From: Fictibacillus arsenicus
Lineage (GTDB): Bacteria > Bacillota > Bacilli > Bacillales > Fictibacillaceae
Assembly (NCBI RefSeq): GCF_001642935.1
Contig: NZ_CP016761.1
Location: 1,178,001 to 1,242,000, forward strand
Length of the DNA stretch: 64,000 nucleotides
Direction: 5' to 3'
Below the pieces are notes generated by a model. The model was not told the DNA's origin, searched no databases, and saw only the letters and a list, made by a program, of their open reading frames with translations. A program made the translations under genes and the position numbers. This document shows, piece by piece, positions 1 to 8,435 of the stretch; positions within the stretch are counted from its first letter, which is position 1; every line of letters starts with the position of its first letter.

Positions 1-868
1 TCACGTTTACCCCGAAAGGTACTGCTGCTTTATAAAACCCGTGTCCGCTTGCCAAGTTCGTCATCAGTGGTTTGCCTAATGGAACAATAAATTCATCAAT
101 TACATTTTCGTACGTTTTCCCATAAGCAGGATTACAATTTGTACATTCTCCCATCATAATTCCGATACAATCATCAAATTTACCAGCTAGCTTCAGGTGG
201 TTCAAGTATCGATAAATCGTATTTACCGGTTCATGTGTATCTTCAAGAAATAAAATCTTTCCCTTTGTGTCAATCTCATAAGGAGTTCCTAAACTGCCTA
301 CGAATGATGTGAGATTACCGCCAACGATCGGACCGGTTACATTGCCAGGAACTTTACTGACAAGCGAAACTCCTGCTGGATTATTAATGGGCCAAGGTGC
401 GGTTAATCGTGTAGTGGCATTGAAGAACTGGTTATAGTTATAGTCCGGAGTACCTGGTTTGAAATCAAGGAGCATTAAGCTATGAAATGTGACTAGATTC
501 GCATATTGGTAAAGAACATTCAGCAGTATAGTGATGTCGCTGTAACCCGAAATAAGTTTAGGATTTTTGCTGATCAGGGGAAAGTCCAAATAAGGAAGGA
601 TGCTCGCTACCCCCACACCGCCCCTTGTAGGCAGGATCAATTTGACTTGTGTATTTTCAAACATGGACATCAAATCCGCGGCCTGCTGCTGAGGGGGAGC
701 TGCCTGGAAACCGTTAGCAGCATATACATAATCACCCACAATAACCTGGAACCCCATGTTTCTTAATGTATTGATTCCCTGATTAATCGTGCTGGCATCC
801 AACGGACTGCCTAAAGTAACAATACCAATCGTGTCACCCCGTTGCAGCTGTCGCGGTTTATTCGCCAT
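1..868 (-). CDS. LD-carboxypeptidase, peptidase S66 family (3' end outside window)
   Basis: Serine peptidases of this family cut the L,D-bond of murein tetrapeptides in cell-wall recycling, or give resistance to peptide-nucleotide antibiotics (MccF type). I translated the minus strand by hand from the ATG at 868-866, preceded by a GGGGAGAGG ribosome site. The frame is open for 289 residues to the window edge. It shows the family N-terminus (RGDTIGIVTLGSP), the RGG motif (PTRGGVG), the nucleophile motif GYSDIT, the catalytic Glu region (LFLEDTHEP) and the His region (SGHGF). Nucleophile, Glu and His are all present, so it is probably active. No signal peptide is seen, which suggests a cytoplasmic enzyme. 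Only the last residues should be missing. Confidence 0.88.
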   Translation of the reverse strand, partial: MANKPRQLQRGDTIGIVTLGSPLDASTINQGINTLRNMGFQVIVGDYVYAANGFQAAPPQQQAADLMSMFENTQVKLILPTRGGVGVASILPYLDFPLISKNPKLISGYSDITILLNVLYQYANLVTFHSLMLLDFKPGTPDYNYNQFFNATTRLTAPWPINNPAGVSLVSKVPGNVTGPIVGGNLTSFVGSLGTPYEIDTKGKILFLEDTHEPVNTIYRYLNHLKLAGKFDDCIGIMMGECTNCNPAYGKTYENVIDEFIVPLGKPLMTNLASGHGFYKAAVPFGVNV

Positions 869-1057
869 CTCTTGCCTCTCCCCTCTGTAAAACACAAAAC
901 TGCATTTCTATTTATATTCATTAAAAAGTGTTTTTATCAGACTTTTTTTGAAAGGTTGAAAAATCCAGTTAAAGAAGGAATAAACCATTCAAACAAGAAT
1001 AGTAAACCTATCATGCTCTGGAACAATAGGGTTCACTTCTATAAGGAGGAAATGACT

Positions 1058-1528
1058 TTGGATCGAATTGACTTGCTTTTAAATGTACTAGATTCAACGT
1101 ATGAAAAGGAGAGCTGGTATGCTCCGCTAAAACAAGCCATTGAAGGAATTACGGCACAACAAGCCTGCTGGAGACCAGCGGGAGAGGCAACTAAAACAAT
1201 CTGGGAGAATGTTAATCATCTCATATATTATAAAGAGAGACTTGTGTCCAACATGCAGGGAATTGAATGGACACATAATCTAGATGGTGATCAAACCTTC
1301 AACCTTACTGAGCAGTCGAATGATGATAAGGAATGGAATAAAGTTGTTGAACGCGCCGAGGATGTTTATCACCGTTTAAGAGACTTGCTGATTAAGACTT
1401 CTGAGGAGGAGCTTAACCAAAATTCACTAGAAGGGAAGTTACTGGACATCTTCCTCCACGACGCCTATCATACAGGTCAAATTATTCAAATCAGAAAAAT
1501 GCAAGGGTCCTGGCCCTCGCATCGTTAA
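1058..1528 (+). CDS. DinB-like four-helix metalloprotein
   Basis: A 156-residue DinB/YfiT superfamily protein. These are small helical bundles binding a metal through three His residues, and some are thiol-dependent transferases. His residues in VNHLIYYKERL and in HDAYHTGQIIQ near the C-terminus fit the expected ligands. The frame is open back to 842, but AAGGAGG at 1043-1049 lies 8 bases before the TTG at 1058 and only 2 before an ATG at 1052, so I prefer TTG. A hairpin terminator follows at once, so this is a single-gene unit. The substrate cannot be told from the sequence. Confidence 0.82.
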   Translation: MDRIDLLLNVLDSTYEKESWYAPLKQAIEGITAQQACWRPAGEATKTIWENVNHLIYYKERLVSNMQGIEWTHNLDGDQTFNLTEQSNDDKEWNKVVERAEDVYHRLRDLLIKTSEEELNQNSLEGKLLDIFLHDAYHTGQIIQIRKMQGSWPSHR

Positions 1529-1562
1529 GTGTTGAATAAAGAAGTTTTAAGTGAAAAGAAGA

Positions 1563-1594
1563 ATAACGCCCTCAAATGGGCGTTTATTTTTTTG
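1563..1594 (+). terminator. Rho-independent terminator of the DinB-like gene
   Basis: A 7-bp stem AACGCCC/GGGCGTT with a 6-nt loop is followed by a T-rich run (TATTTTTTT), 35 bases after the stop codon. Confidence 0.85.
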
Positions 1595-1720
1595 GTGTGA
1601 AAAGGGAATAATGGTGAAGCAGAAGAGACTCAAATAAATCTGTAATGTGTTAATGTGGAATTAGATAAGTAACGAGGAACTTTAATTATTAATAAAATAA
1701 AGATTAAGAAAGGAGATCCC

Positions 1721-3181
1721 ATGACAAAAGAAACGGGATGGAACCTAGAAAACAGTTATGCAAGTCTGCCTGACAAGTTTTATTCGACGATCAATCCGAA
1801 CCCGGTTGAAGGACCCAAATTAGTGCAGCTGAACGAATCACTTGCGAAATCATTAGGGTTGAATGTTGAAGCGTTAAAGGATGAGGAAGCCCTTCAAGTT
1901 TTCGCAGGAAATAAAGTTCCAGAAGGCGGTTCGTCATTAGCGCAAGCATATGCCGGTCATCAGTTCGGTAACTTTACGATGTTAGGTGACGGCCGTGCAC
2001 TCATGGTTGGTGAGCAGATCACACCAAATGGAGAACGGTTCGATATTCAGTTAAAAGGTTCAGGGAGAACGCCCTATTCACGTGGAGGAGACGGTCGTGC
2101 TGCACTTGGACCGATGCTGCGCGAATACATCATCAGTGAAGCGATGCATGGGCTTGGTATCCCAACCACCCGCAGTCTGGCGGTCGTGACTACTGGCGAA
2201 CCCGTTATTCGCGAAATGAATCTGCCTGGTGCTATTATGACGCGTGTTGCTTCCAGTCACCTTCGAGTTGGAACATTTGAGTTTGCGAGACAGTGGGGTT
2301 CAGTCGATGAACTTCAGGCACTCGCTGACTATGCGATCGAGCGACATTATCCAGAAGTAAAAGACGACGAAAATAAATATCTCAGTTTTTATAAGGAAGT
2401 TATTAAACGCCAAGCATCATTAATCGCTAAATGGCAGCTCGCCGGCTTTATTCACGGAGTAATGAACACAGATAACATGACAATCAGCGGGGAAACAATC
2501 GACTACGGTCCTTGCGCGTTCATGGACACGTATGATCCAGCAACTGTGTTTAGCTCCATTGATGTTCAAGGACGATATGCATATGGCAATCAGCCGAGTA
2601 TCGGCGGCTGGAATCTGGCGAGGTTTGCTGAAACGTTATTGCCGCTGTTCCATGACGATCAAGAGAAAGCAGTGGAACTCGCACAAGAAGCGATCTCCGA
2701 ATACGGGGAGCGATTCAACAGCCACTGGCTTGTAGGGATGAGAATCAAACTTGGTTTATTTCATGAAGAAAAGGAAGATGAAGCAATTATTAAGGAACTT
2801 CTTCATCTGATGAAAGAGCATTCAGCCGATTATACGAATACCTTCAGAGCATTAACCCTGGATAAAAAAGAAGATAACAAATTGTTTAGATCTCCTGAAT
2901 TTGCAGAATGGCATGCTAAGTGGGAGGAAAGACGCAGCAGACAGACAGAATCAAAAGAGTCTTCCAATGAGTTTATGCGAAACAGTAATCCAGCAGTAAT
3001 TCCTCGAAACCACCGTGTAGAAGAGGCATTAGAAGCTGCAGTGCAAAATGGAGATTTTAGTGTGATGGAGAAGCTGCTTGATGCACTATCAAATCCACAC
3101 GCATATTCACCGGAACAAGAAGAGTACTGCAAATTGCCTCCTGAATCAGAAGGTTCTTATAAAACTTATTGCGGAACATAA
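1721..3181 (+). CDS. selO: SelO protein adenylyltransferase (YdiU family)
   Basis: SelO is a pseudokinase-fold enzyme that moves AMP from ATP to Ser, Thr or Tyr of target proteins, linked to redox stress. The 486 residues match the family length. The N-terminus ([15 protein letters not shown]), the block [11 protein letters not shown], the [17 protein letters not shown] core, the VNTDN-like loop [15 protein letters not shown] followed by DYGPCAFMD, and the C-terminal Cys-Gly-Thr are all visible. The near-terminal Cys is where animal homologues carry selenocysteine. AAAGGAG lies 7 bases before the ATG. It stands alone and ends at a terminator shared with the convergent gene. Confidence 0.95.
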   Translation: MTKETGWNLENSYASLPDKFYSTINPNPVEGPKLVQLNESLAKSLGLNVEALKDEEALQVFAGNKVPEGGSSLAQAYAGHQFGNFTMLGDGRALMVGEQITPNGERFDIQLKGSGRTPYSRGGDGRAALGPMLREYIISEAMHGLGIPTTRSLAVVTTGEPVIREMNLPGAIMTRVASSHLRVGTFEFARQWGSVDELQALADYAIERHYPEVKDDENKYLSFYKEVIKRQASLIAKWQLAGFIHGVMNTDNMTISGETIDYGPCAFMDTYDPATVFSSIDVQGRYAYGNQPSIGGWNLARFAETLLPLFHDDQEKAVELAQEAISEYGERFNSHWLVGMRIKLGLFHEEKEDEAIIKELLHLMKEHSADYTNTFRALTLDKKEDNKLFRSPEFAEWHAKWEERRSRQTESKESSNEFMRNSNPAVIPRNHRVEEALEAAVQNGDFSVMEKLLDALSNPHAYSPEQEEYCKLPPESEGSYKTYCGT

Positions 3182-3202
3182 TTTAAAAGTAAAAATCATA
3201 AA

Positions 3203-3242
3203 AAAACGTGGGTCATTTTATTACAGACCCAAGTTTTTTTTT
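3203..3242. terminator. Terminator between convergent genes
   Basis: Stem CGTGGGTC/GACCCAAG is flanked by A-rich and T-rich runs on opposite sides. It lies between selO (+) and the gene ending at 3248 (-), so it may work both ways. Confidence 0.8.
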
Positions 3243-3247
3243 CAAGA

Positions 3248-3595
3248 TCAATAAGGATATGAATAAGGAGGAGCGTAACCTGGAGGATAATAATATGGAT
3301 AATACGGATAGTAGTATGGATAATAAAATATTCTTCTTATAAAAGGAAATGGAAACCTTCTTCGGCGAAATCTTCGAAACCTTGGTCTACGCCTGTAATC
3401 ATCATCATCATAATCGTCACCAGTAAAAATATACTCTCGTTCTACACTATTCATCTCTTCGGCGACCATCATCGTTACTCCCTGATCATCCGTACTTTCT
3501 ATGATGCCATCAATCGTTCGTCCATCAGTGGTTTCAAGCAGCATATGGCTGCCTATATGTTTTTGGCATTGCTCTTGCATATTTCTTACATCCAT
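3248..3595 (-). CDS. Hypothetical Sm-like protein with Arg- and Tyr/Pro-rich tail
   Basis: A 115-residue protein with no function I can name. Residues 10-50 (HIGSHMLLETTDGRTIDG followed by a second strand pair) resemble a small Sm-like or KOW-like beta-barrel. An acidic run (DDYDDDD) follows, then an Arg-rich block (residues about 66-85), then a tail made largely of Tyr and Pro with repeated YYPYY. Such tails are common in Bacillaceae spore-coat or surface proteins, so a spore-coat role is an inference only. GGAGCG sits upstream of the ATG. It is convergent with selO. Confidence 0.7.
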   Translation of the reverse strand: MDVRNMQEQCQKHIGSHMLLETTDGRTIDGIIESTDDQGVTMMVAEEMNSVEREYIFTGDDYDDDDYRRRPRFRRFRRRRFPFPFIRRIFYYPYYYPYYPYYYPPGYAPPYSYPY

Positions 3596-3788
3596 TGAAC
3601 CGCGCTCCTTTTTGGTAACTTAGATCGAACAAAATCATTATATCCGGGAATTTTTAAATTGGTGCTGGTCCGCTGTCTGAAAAATTGTTAATAGTACCAT
3701 TGAACGAATTTATTTTTTTGTGCATGAGTAATGGAGACTAATAATATACATGGGAAGGGAAACAGCATTAAGACTGTGAGGGGATACA

Positions 3789-4583
3789 ATGGCGAATCCG
3801 ATAGTGGCTAGGTCTCTAGATGAAATTCAATTTTGGTCCAGAATAATGAAAGAACATGCCTTATTTCTAAGCTTGGGTTTCACTTATGAACAGAAACAAT
3901 TGATCGACGAAGCACGTCAGTTTATAACTGTATTTGAAAGAATTGAGGAGAAGTTATCCAGATTTAATGTGAACTCAGACCTGAATCAGGTTAAAGCTTT
4001 TAACACGGAGGTCTACCAAGCAGCTGCTGCAATTTGGAGCTATAAACGGAAGGTATTAGATTTAACATTGCGCTGTGTGATCCGCACAAACAATTTTCCA
4101 TTATTGGTTGACCATATTAGCAGGGAAGCAGCCTATTTTGCCAATCGATTAAAAGAACTAAATAAAGGGGTCTTAGTCCCAAAACCGGATGAAGTTATAC
4201 AAGAAAATGTATTCTTTTTAAGAATTATGGCGGATCATGCAAAGTTTATCGGACATCTATTAGACCCTTCTGAGAGAAAGTTAGTAGAACAGGCGAGAGA
4301 GTTTAGTCATGATTTCGACCAACTACTTTTTCAAGCGATTGATTTAGATTCGATGCGGCCGCAATCTGAAACTAAACCATTATTAAGCCAGTTTTTAGAT
4401 CAAAATAAAGTCTCCGTTGCCTCATTAAGGGATTTTAAGAAAACAGCAAGAGAGCTAATAGAAGCGTGCCGTATAAAGAGTAATATCCATCCACTTCTAG
4501 CAGACCATACGTTTAGAGAAGCTGAAAGGTTTTTAGAAATCATAGATTTATTTGAGTACAGTCTAAATACGAGCCAGAGTTGA
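3789..4583 (+). CDS. DUF2935 family protein
   Basis: A 264-residue protein with two copies of a helical domain of about 130 residues. The opening motif recurs: EIQFWSRIMKEHALFLSLGF near residue 12 and NVFFLRIMADHAKFIGHLL near residue 140. Each copy carries a matching His (EHA, DHA) and later a second His (LVDHISREA, LADHTFREA), as expected of a DUF2935 metal-binding helical bundle. The family is common in spore-forming Firmicutes, and its function is unknown to me. It is monocistronic, with a terminator 28 bases after the stop. Confidence 0.88.
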   Translation: MANPIVARSLDEIQFWSRIMKEHALFLSLGFTYEQKQLIDEARQFITVFERIEEKLSRFNVNSDLNQVKAFNTEVYQAAAAIWSYKRKVLDLTLRCVIRTNNFPLLVDHISREAAYFANRLKELNKGVLVPKPDEVIQENVFFLRIMADHAKFIGHLLDPSERKLVEQAREFSHDFDQLLFQAIDLDSMRPQSETKPLLSQFLDQNKVSVASLRDFKKTARELIEACRIKSNIHPLLADHTFREAERFLEIIDLFEYSLNTSQS

Positions 4584-4611
4584 AATGAATAGTGAACAGA
4601 TAATATGAGGT

Positions 4612-4646
4612 AAACTCGGGTCACCAAGACCTGAGTTTATTTTTTA
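4612..4646 (+). terminator. Terminator of the DUF2935 gene
   Basis: Arms AAACTCGGGTC and GACCTGAGTTT are followed by ATTTTTT. It is nearly the same sequence as the terminators at 5585 and 6064. Confidence 0.87.
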
Positions 4647-4649
4647 TAA

Positions 4650-4913
4650 GAGCCAACACCATGTCCACCAGGAAAACATATCAGTTTACGGGATCCATTC
4701 GGCAGCAATATGGTATTACCGGTTAATTCACGTACGCCCAGTTACAATGAAGTTTCACCCAGAATTGTACACGTTTCACCCGAACTTGGTTCAGTTTCAC
4801 CCCAACAATTCGAAGTACCGCCCCGTGAACCCTCAGTTCCACCCGTGACTGATTTACATGAATCAACAGCCACATTATTTGGGAGGGGAAAAGCTATTTT
4901 TGTCGAAGCTTAA
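4650..4913 (+). pseudogene. Truncated glyoxalase/VOC gene tail running into a heptad-repeat reading frame
   Basis: The open frame from 4650 (after TAA at 4647-4649) begins EPTPCPPGKHISLRDPFGSN. This matches the C-terminus of the intact VOC protein at 5699-6058 (EPTDCPPGKFVSFRDPFGN), so about 21 residues of a VOC gene survive without its 5' part. The frame then leaves the VOC sequence and enters a 7-residue repeat ending each unit in VSP or VPP, stopping at 4911-4913. An ATG at 4710 could start a 67-residue peptide, but no clear ribosome site precedes it. The VOC remnant is directly visible; whether the repeat part is translated is open. Confidence 0.65.
4731..4844 (+). repeat. 21-bp periodic repeat array
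   Basis: A 9-base core (GTTTCACCC and variants GTACCGCCC, GTTCCACCC) starts at 4752, 4773, 4794, 4815 and 4836, exactly 21 bases apart. A weaker copy (CGTACGCCC) is in phase at 4731. The 12-base spacers are not alike. The period equals seven codons and also two turns of B-DNA, so it could be a degenerate coding repeat or an array of protein-binding sites on one helix face. Confidence 0.8.
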
Positions 4914-4928
4914 AAAGGGGTGATGAAA

Positions 4929-5573
4929 ATGAATAAGAAGGTAAGAACCATACATACTCCAGACCTTCCGGAAGATTTGGAAATTATTACAATTAACGAA
5001 ATGGCTGACGGATCTAACTTCGAAATGGGGAAGATCGAATCAACGATCGGCAATATCAATGCAAAGAACATTAAGTTTAGTGAAGTTCATATAAAAAATG
5101 TGAACTTTGAAGAGTCACAGCTGCCCTTTTCATCATGGGCTGATGTAGTATTTGAAAAATGCGACCTATCGAATGTGAAACTAAATGGTGCGCGATTTAA
5201 TCGTGTTGCGTTTAAAGAGTGTAAGTTAACAGGTGTGGATTTTGATGAAACTGTGATGCAGGATGTGCAGTTCATCGATTGTCCAGCCCCGTATTCCTTG
5301 TTCAGTCTTACAGATCTTCGGGATGTACGCTTTGACAACTGTTTGTTAAAGGAAGCAAATTTTATTGAGGCAAAGCTGGACAATGTTCAGCTTGGGACAT
5401 CGAACATCGAAGAGGTGCAGTTTTCAGACACATCGCTAAAGGATGTTGATCTTAGCCGTTGCGAGTTCACATTTATACATATAAAAGAGAATGACCTCCG
5501 CGGTGCAATCATCTCACCTCATCAAGCCGTTACTTTTATTGAATTGTTTGGGTTGAAAGTAAAGGGCGTCTAA
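4929..5573 (+). CDS. Pentapeptide-repeat protein
   Basis: About 214 residues. From residue 40 on, units fit the A(D/N)LXX pattern (KNVNFEES, EKCDLSNVKLNGARFNRVAF, KECKLTGVDFDE, DLRDVRFDNCLLKEANF, LKDVDLSRCEF), which folds as a right-handed quadrilateral beta-helix. Some such proteins mimic DNA and protect gyrase; most have no known job. AAAAAGGGGTGAT precedes a cluster of possible starts: GTG 4920, ATG 4923 and ATG 4929. The last has the best spacing. No signal peptide is visible. It ends at its own terminator. Confidence 0.87.
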   Translation: MNKKVRTIHTPDLPEDLEIITINEMADGSNFEMGKIESTIGNINAKNIKFSEVHIKNVNFEESQLPFSSWADVVFEKCDLSNVKLNGARFNRVAFKECKLTGVDFDETVMQDVQFIDCPAPYSLFSLTDLRDVRFDNCLLKEANFIEAKLDNVQLGTSNIEEVQFSDTSLKDVDLSRCEFTFIHIKENDLRGAIISPHQAVTFIELFGLKVKGV

Positions 5574-5584
5574 TGAACGCCTTA

Positions 5585-5617
5585 AAAACTCGGGTCATCA
5601 AGACTCGAGTTTTTTTG
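5585..5617 (+). terminator. Terminator of the pentapeptide-repeat gene
   Basis: Arms ACTCGGGTC and GACTCGAGT are followed by seven T. Second member of a family of three look-alike terminators (4612, 5585, 6064). Confidence 0.9.
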
Positions 5618-5698
5618 CGACATTTTTTGCAGGTGTTTTTTTAGATTAATCGAATAAGTAAGAGGTGTTTCCAAATAAAGGATGAAGGACGTGGGTTA

Positions 5699-6058
5699 AT
5701 GAGTCAAGTTTGTGTGATCGGGATTTATGTACCTAATATTCAGAAGGCAATAAGTTTTTACACAACTGTTTTAGGATTTGAAGTTAACAAACAGTATGGA
5801 TCCAAAATTGTAACACTTGTTCATGGAGATTTGCCAATCGTTCTAGAAGAAACTGAACATCCCATGCAAGAAGGTTCGAGCAAGCCTTCTGGAGTGGTTT
5901 TAGCTCTGAAAACCGAAGATATTCACGAGACAGTTCGTATGCTGAAAGATCATCATGTTGATTTTATCGTGGAAGAGCCGACAGATTGTCCTCCAGGGAA
6001 ATTCGTCAGCTTCCGAGATCCATTCGGTAATGTGTTAGAGTACCTGCAATTTAATTAA
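5699..6058 (+). CDS. Glyoxalase/VOC superfamily protein
   Basis: A 119-residue single-domain vicinal-oxygen-chelate protein. The N-terminus (VIGIYVPNIQKAISFYTTVLGFEV) and C-terminus (FVSFRDPFGNVLEYLQF) are typical, with Glu at the usual metal position in VLEYLQF. Family members include lyases, dioxygenases and antibiotic-binding proteins, and the substrate cannot be inferred. The ribosome site is weak (AAGGA region about 10 bases upstream). A decayed relative lies about 1 kb upstream at 4650. Confidence 0.85.
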   Translation: MSQVCVIGIYVPNIQKAISFYTTVLGFEVNKQYGSKIVTLVHGDLPIVLEETEHPMQEGSSKPSGVVLALKTEDIHETVRMLKDHHVDFIVEEPTDCPPGKFVSFRDPFGNVLEYLQFN

Positions 6059-6063
6059 TAGAG

Positions 6064-6099
6064 AAAAACCTCGGGTCATCACGACTCGAGATTTTTTTT
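6064..6099 (+). terminator. Terminator of the VOC gene
   Basis: Arms CCTCGGGTC and GACTCGAG with loop ATCAC, followed by an eight-T run. Third member of the repeated terminator family. Confidence 0.88.
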
Positions 6100-6244
6100 A
6101 TCCCTTTTGGAGTGATCGTTATATGGCATGCCACAAGAACAGCGGTACTCTCCGAATAATAAATGGTAAGCAGGCGGGAATTCCTGATTGACTCGCTGAA
6201 CTTCTCGTGCAAACTATTATCACGAATCTATCATTCTCCTGTTA

Positions 6245-6273
6245 TGGAAAAAAATTCTAACTCCTACTATGAT
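6245..6273 (+). promoter_or_regulatory. Predicted sigma-A promoter of the first Nudix gene
   Basis: TGGAAA, a 17-base spacer, then TATGAT, ending about 37 bases before the ATG. The same hexamers at the same spacing occur before the paralogue at 13739, while the spacers differ. That conservation is the main support. Confidence 0.6.
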
Positions 6274-6310
6274 GAAAATAGAATAAGAGATTTTACAGGA
6301 GGTAATAGTT

Positions 6311-6793
6311 ATGGCGATGCCAACTCATATTGTAGCGGTAGGTGCATTTGTAGAAGATGATCACGGAAATATTCTATTAGTTAAAACACATCATAACGGA
6401 TGGGTGATTCCCGGCGGACAAGTTGAGGTTGGAGAAAATTTGATGGACGCACTCGTACGAGAGGTAAAAGAAGAGAGCGGGATTGACGTCATCGTTTCTC
6501 ACTTAATGGGTGTGTATTCGAACACAGCTCAATATAAATGGCATGATGGCGTAACGGATGTACCTACTAAACTAATGCTAGATTTTGTTTGTAAACCGGT
6601 GGGCGGAGAATTGTGCGGGTCAGATGAAACGACCGAAAGCCGCTGGGTACCGAAAAATAAAGTGTTGGATTTGGTTGAAGGTGAAGCATACATAACCCGT
6701 TTTACCGATTATATGAACAAAGAAGGACAGGTGCATTATAAAGCGTATGTAACAAAACCTGACTTTGAATTGCAGCTGGAGAGGAAAGTATAG
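6311..6793 (+). CDS. Nudix hydrolase (paralogue of 13739-14224)
   Basis: A 160-residue Nudix protein that should hydrolyse a nucleoside diphosphate linked to another group. The Nudix box is intact (GGQVEVGENL, then REVKEESGI) at residues about 37-60. It is strongly similar, residue by residue, to the protein at 13739 (MAMPTHIVAVGA start, CKPVGGEL, SRWVP, FELQLER end). AGGAGG precedes the ATG. A NAT-like gene follows 50 bases later and is probably cotranscribed. Substrate unknown. Confidence 0.9.
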   Translation: MAMPTHIVAVGAFVEDDHGNILLVKTHHNGWVIPGGQVEVGENLMDALVREVKEESGIDVIVSHLMGVYSNTAQYKWHDGVTDVPTKLMLDFVCKPVGGELCGSDETTESRWVPKNKVLDLVEGEAYITRFTDYMNKEGQVHYKAYVTKPDFELQLERKV

Positions 6794-6843
6794 TGAAATG
6801 AGAAAAATTCTTTAATAAAAAACAAGTCAGGGAGGTGGCTGAT

Positions 6844-7608
6844 ATGTATCCGAAACTGAGCATTCTTCAGACGTGGAAGAAGTTTGATAGTTTTCCGATG
6901 GAAACACTGACGAAGGCTTGGTATTTTGACAAAGGAACTCCTAAGAAACAAAGAGATGTTTCCCAGATGAAAGAACATCGAGAGCGATACGGCATTACCG
7001 GTAATTGCTTTGATCTGGTCCTTTGGCTGCTGGATGAATTCAAAAAAGATGGTGTAAAAGCCTATCCGATCGGTTCAAAGTTTAACACGGAAAAGGCACA
7101 TGTAGCTGTCATTGCTCTAGACGAGAATGGCAGGCGGTATTTGTGCGATCTAGGAGATCAGTGGTTAACTCCAATCTTGGTGGATACAAGTGCTGAAGAT
7201 TTCTCGAACGATAAGCTGACTGGTTTTTTTCCAGGAGCCAAGATACAGGTGCTACCGGAGAATAACGGCTTTATCGAAATCCTTTACCACCGGCCAAATG
7301 GGAAGTGGTCCACACAAACGTTCAATCTTGAGCCCATTGAGATGAATGCCTTTATGCAAGCAGCCGAATTTTCGCAAAATCACATCGGATTATATCCACT
7401 ATTTGAGTGCAGAATCCCATACAAATTTGAAGTGGCACACTGGGAATTTTATAATTGGGAGAGCTTTCTCAGTACGAATGATGGTTTGCATGATGAGGAA
7501 CAAACGTATTCTATTGAGCATTGGGTTAACGTCATTCATGAAAAAGCAAACTACAACAAAGACTTCTTGTTTGATGCCTTAACCAAATACAAACAAATTA
7601 CTACATAA
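6844..7608 (+). CDS. Arylamine N-acetyltransferase-like protein
   Basis: About 254 residues with the Cys-His-Asp triad layout of NAT/transglutaminase-fold enzymes: Cys in GITGNCFDLVLWLL (near residue 55), His in EKAHVAVIALDENG (near residue 83), Asp in LCDLGDQWLTPI (near residue 98). NATs move acetyl from acetyl-CoA to aromatic amines, but the rest of the protein is divergent and the acyl donor is uncertain. GGAGGTG at 6831-6837 sits 6 bases before the ATG at 6844. An upstream in-frame GTG at 6835 lies inside the ribosome site and was rejected. Confidence 0.75.
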   Translation: MYPKLSILQTWKKFDSFPMETLTKAWYFDKGTPKKQRDVSQMKEHRERYGITGNCFDLVLWLLDEFKKDGVKAYPIGSKFNTEKAHVAVIALDENGRRYLCDLGDQWLTPILVDTSAEDFSNDKLTGFFPGAKIQVLPENNGFIEILYHRPNGKWSTQTFNLEPIEMNAFMQAAEFSQNHIGLYPLFECRIPYKFEVAHWEFYNWESFLSTNDGLHDEEQTYSIEHWVNVIHEKANYNKDFLFDALTKYKQITT

Positions 7609-7672
7609 CATAAAAAAGAAAAGAATGGCACAAGACTTTTGATCTTTCTATAATTAAAAGGCGAAACAGCAG

Positions 7673-7702
7673 AAACGACTCGTAAATGGACGAGTCGTTT
7701 TT
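7673..7702. terminator. Bidirectional terminator
   Basis: Stem AAACGACTCG/CGAGTCGTTT with an 8-nt loop and T run lies between the convergent NAT-like (+) and esterase (-) genes. Confidence 0.88.
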
Positions 7703-7715
7703 GCTAGATTCTAAG

Positions 7716-8435
7716 TTATTTGGTTTTCTTGTTTTGCATGATGGCCTTCCAGAATTCTTTTGCTATTACTTTGTATCCTTTTATATTCAAATGATTATCT
7801 TCTGGGTTAGGCATATATTTTTCGAAATGTGGATCGATTCGATTTCCTGTCGGAACAAACGTATCACCATTCGCTTCGGTGCGCTTTTCAATTTCTGCGT
7901 TCAGTGCGTCATTTAATGGAACTAAAAACTCTTGAACTTGTTCAGGGTAGTAAGCAAATGGATTATAATATCCCATTACATAAACTTCGACGTCAGGATT
8001 TAGTTCGTCGATGGTACTGAGTATCGTTTGTAAATTGTCACTGGCAATGATGATTCCTTCATATGCAGAGGATGGATCTGAAAGAAGTCTTTGGAACAAA
8101 TCATTCGCACCAATAGTAACGGTAATATGTGTAGCATCCCTTACTTCTTGCCGTATGATGTTGTTGTCTTTTAAGTCATTTTTTAATTGGTCTGAAGTGT
8201 AACCGGAAACCGCAAAATTATTGTAATCTACCACAGCACCTCCATTATTAAAATGTTTCAATAGATAATCTGTATAGCTGAGGTCATACGAACCATACGG
8301 TGTCATTCCGGCTGGTATGGAATCACCTAACGAGACATATTCCACATGCCGATCGGACGGTTGAGAAGCAAACGTTGCTGCATTGGACGAGAAAAGCGCC
8401 ACCACAGTCATCAAACTAACTAATCTTTTCTTCAT
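7716..8435 (-). CDS. Secreted SGNH/GDSL hydrolase
   Basis: About 239 residues with an N-terminal signal peptide (MKKRLVSLMTVVALFSSNAATFAS). Block I (YVSLGDSIPAG) holds the nucleophile Ser, block III is GANDLF, and block V (PEDNHLN) holds the Asp and His, so the catalytic set is complete. It is likely an extracellular lipase or esterase of unknown substrate. AAAGGAG lies 8 bases before an in-frame TTG (8438) and 11 before the ATG (8435); either could start. The upstream 260 bases to the AraC gene hold no convincing gene. Confidence 0.9.
   Translation of the reverse strand: MKKRLVSLMTVVALFSSNAATFASQPSDRHVEYVSLGDSIPAGMTPYGSYDLSYTDYLLKHFNNGGAVVDYNNFAVSGYTSDQLKNDLKDNNIIRQEVRDATHITVTIGANDLFQRLLSDPSSAYEGIIIASDNLQTILSTIDELNPDVEVYVMGYYNPFAYYPEQVQEFLVPLNDALNAEIEKRTEANGDTFVPTGNRIDPHFEKYMPNPEDNHLNIKGYKVIAKEFWKAIMQNKKTK

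Noticed and set aside
506-766. 86-residue plus-strand open frame
   Set aside because: It lies wholly inside the LD-carboxypeptidase gene on the other strand, which has all family motifs.
842-1051. Upstream extension of the DinB-like frame
   Set aside because: The extension overlaps the leader of the divergent gene and has no family sequence; the ribosome site fits 1058.
6163-6360. 65-residue frame overlapping the first Nudix start
   Set aside because: It covers the predicted promoter and the ribosome site of the Nudix gene and is not conserved at the second copy.
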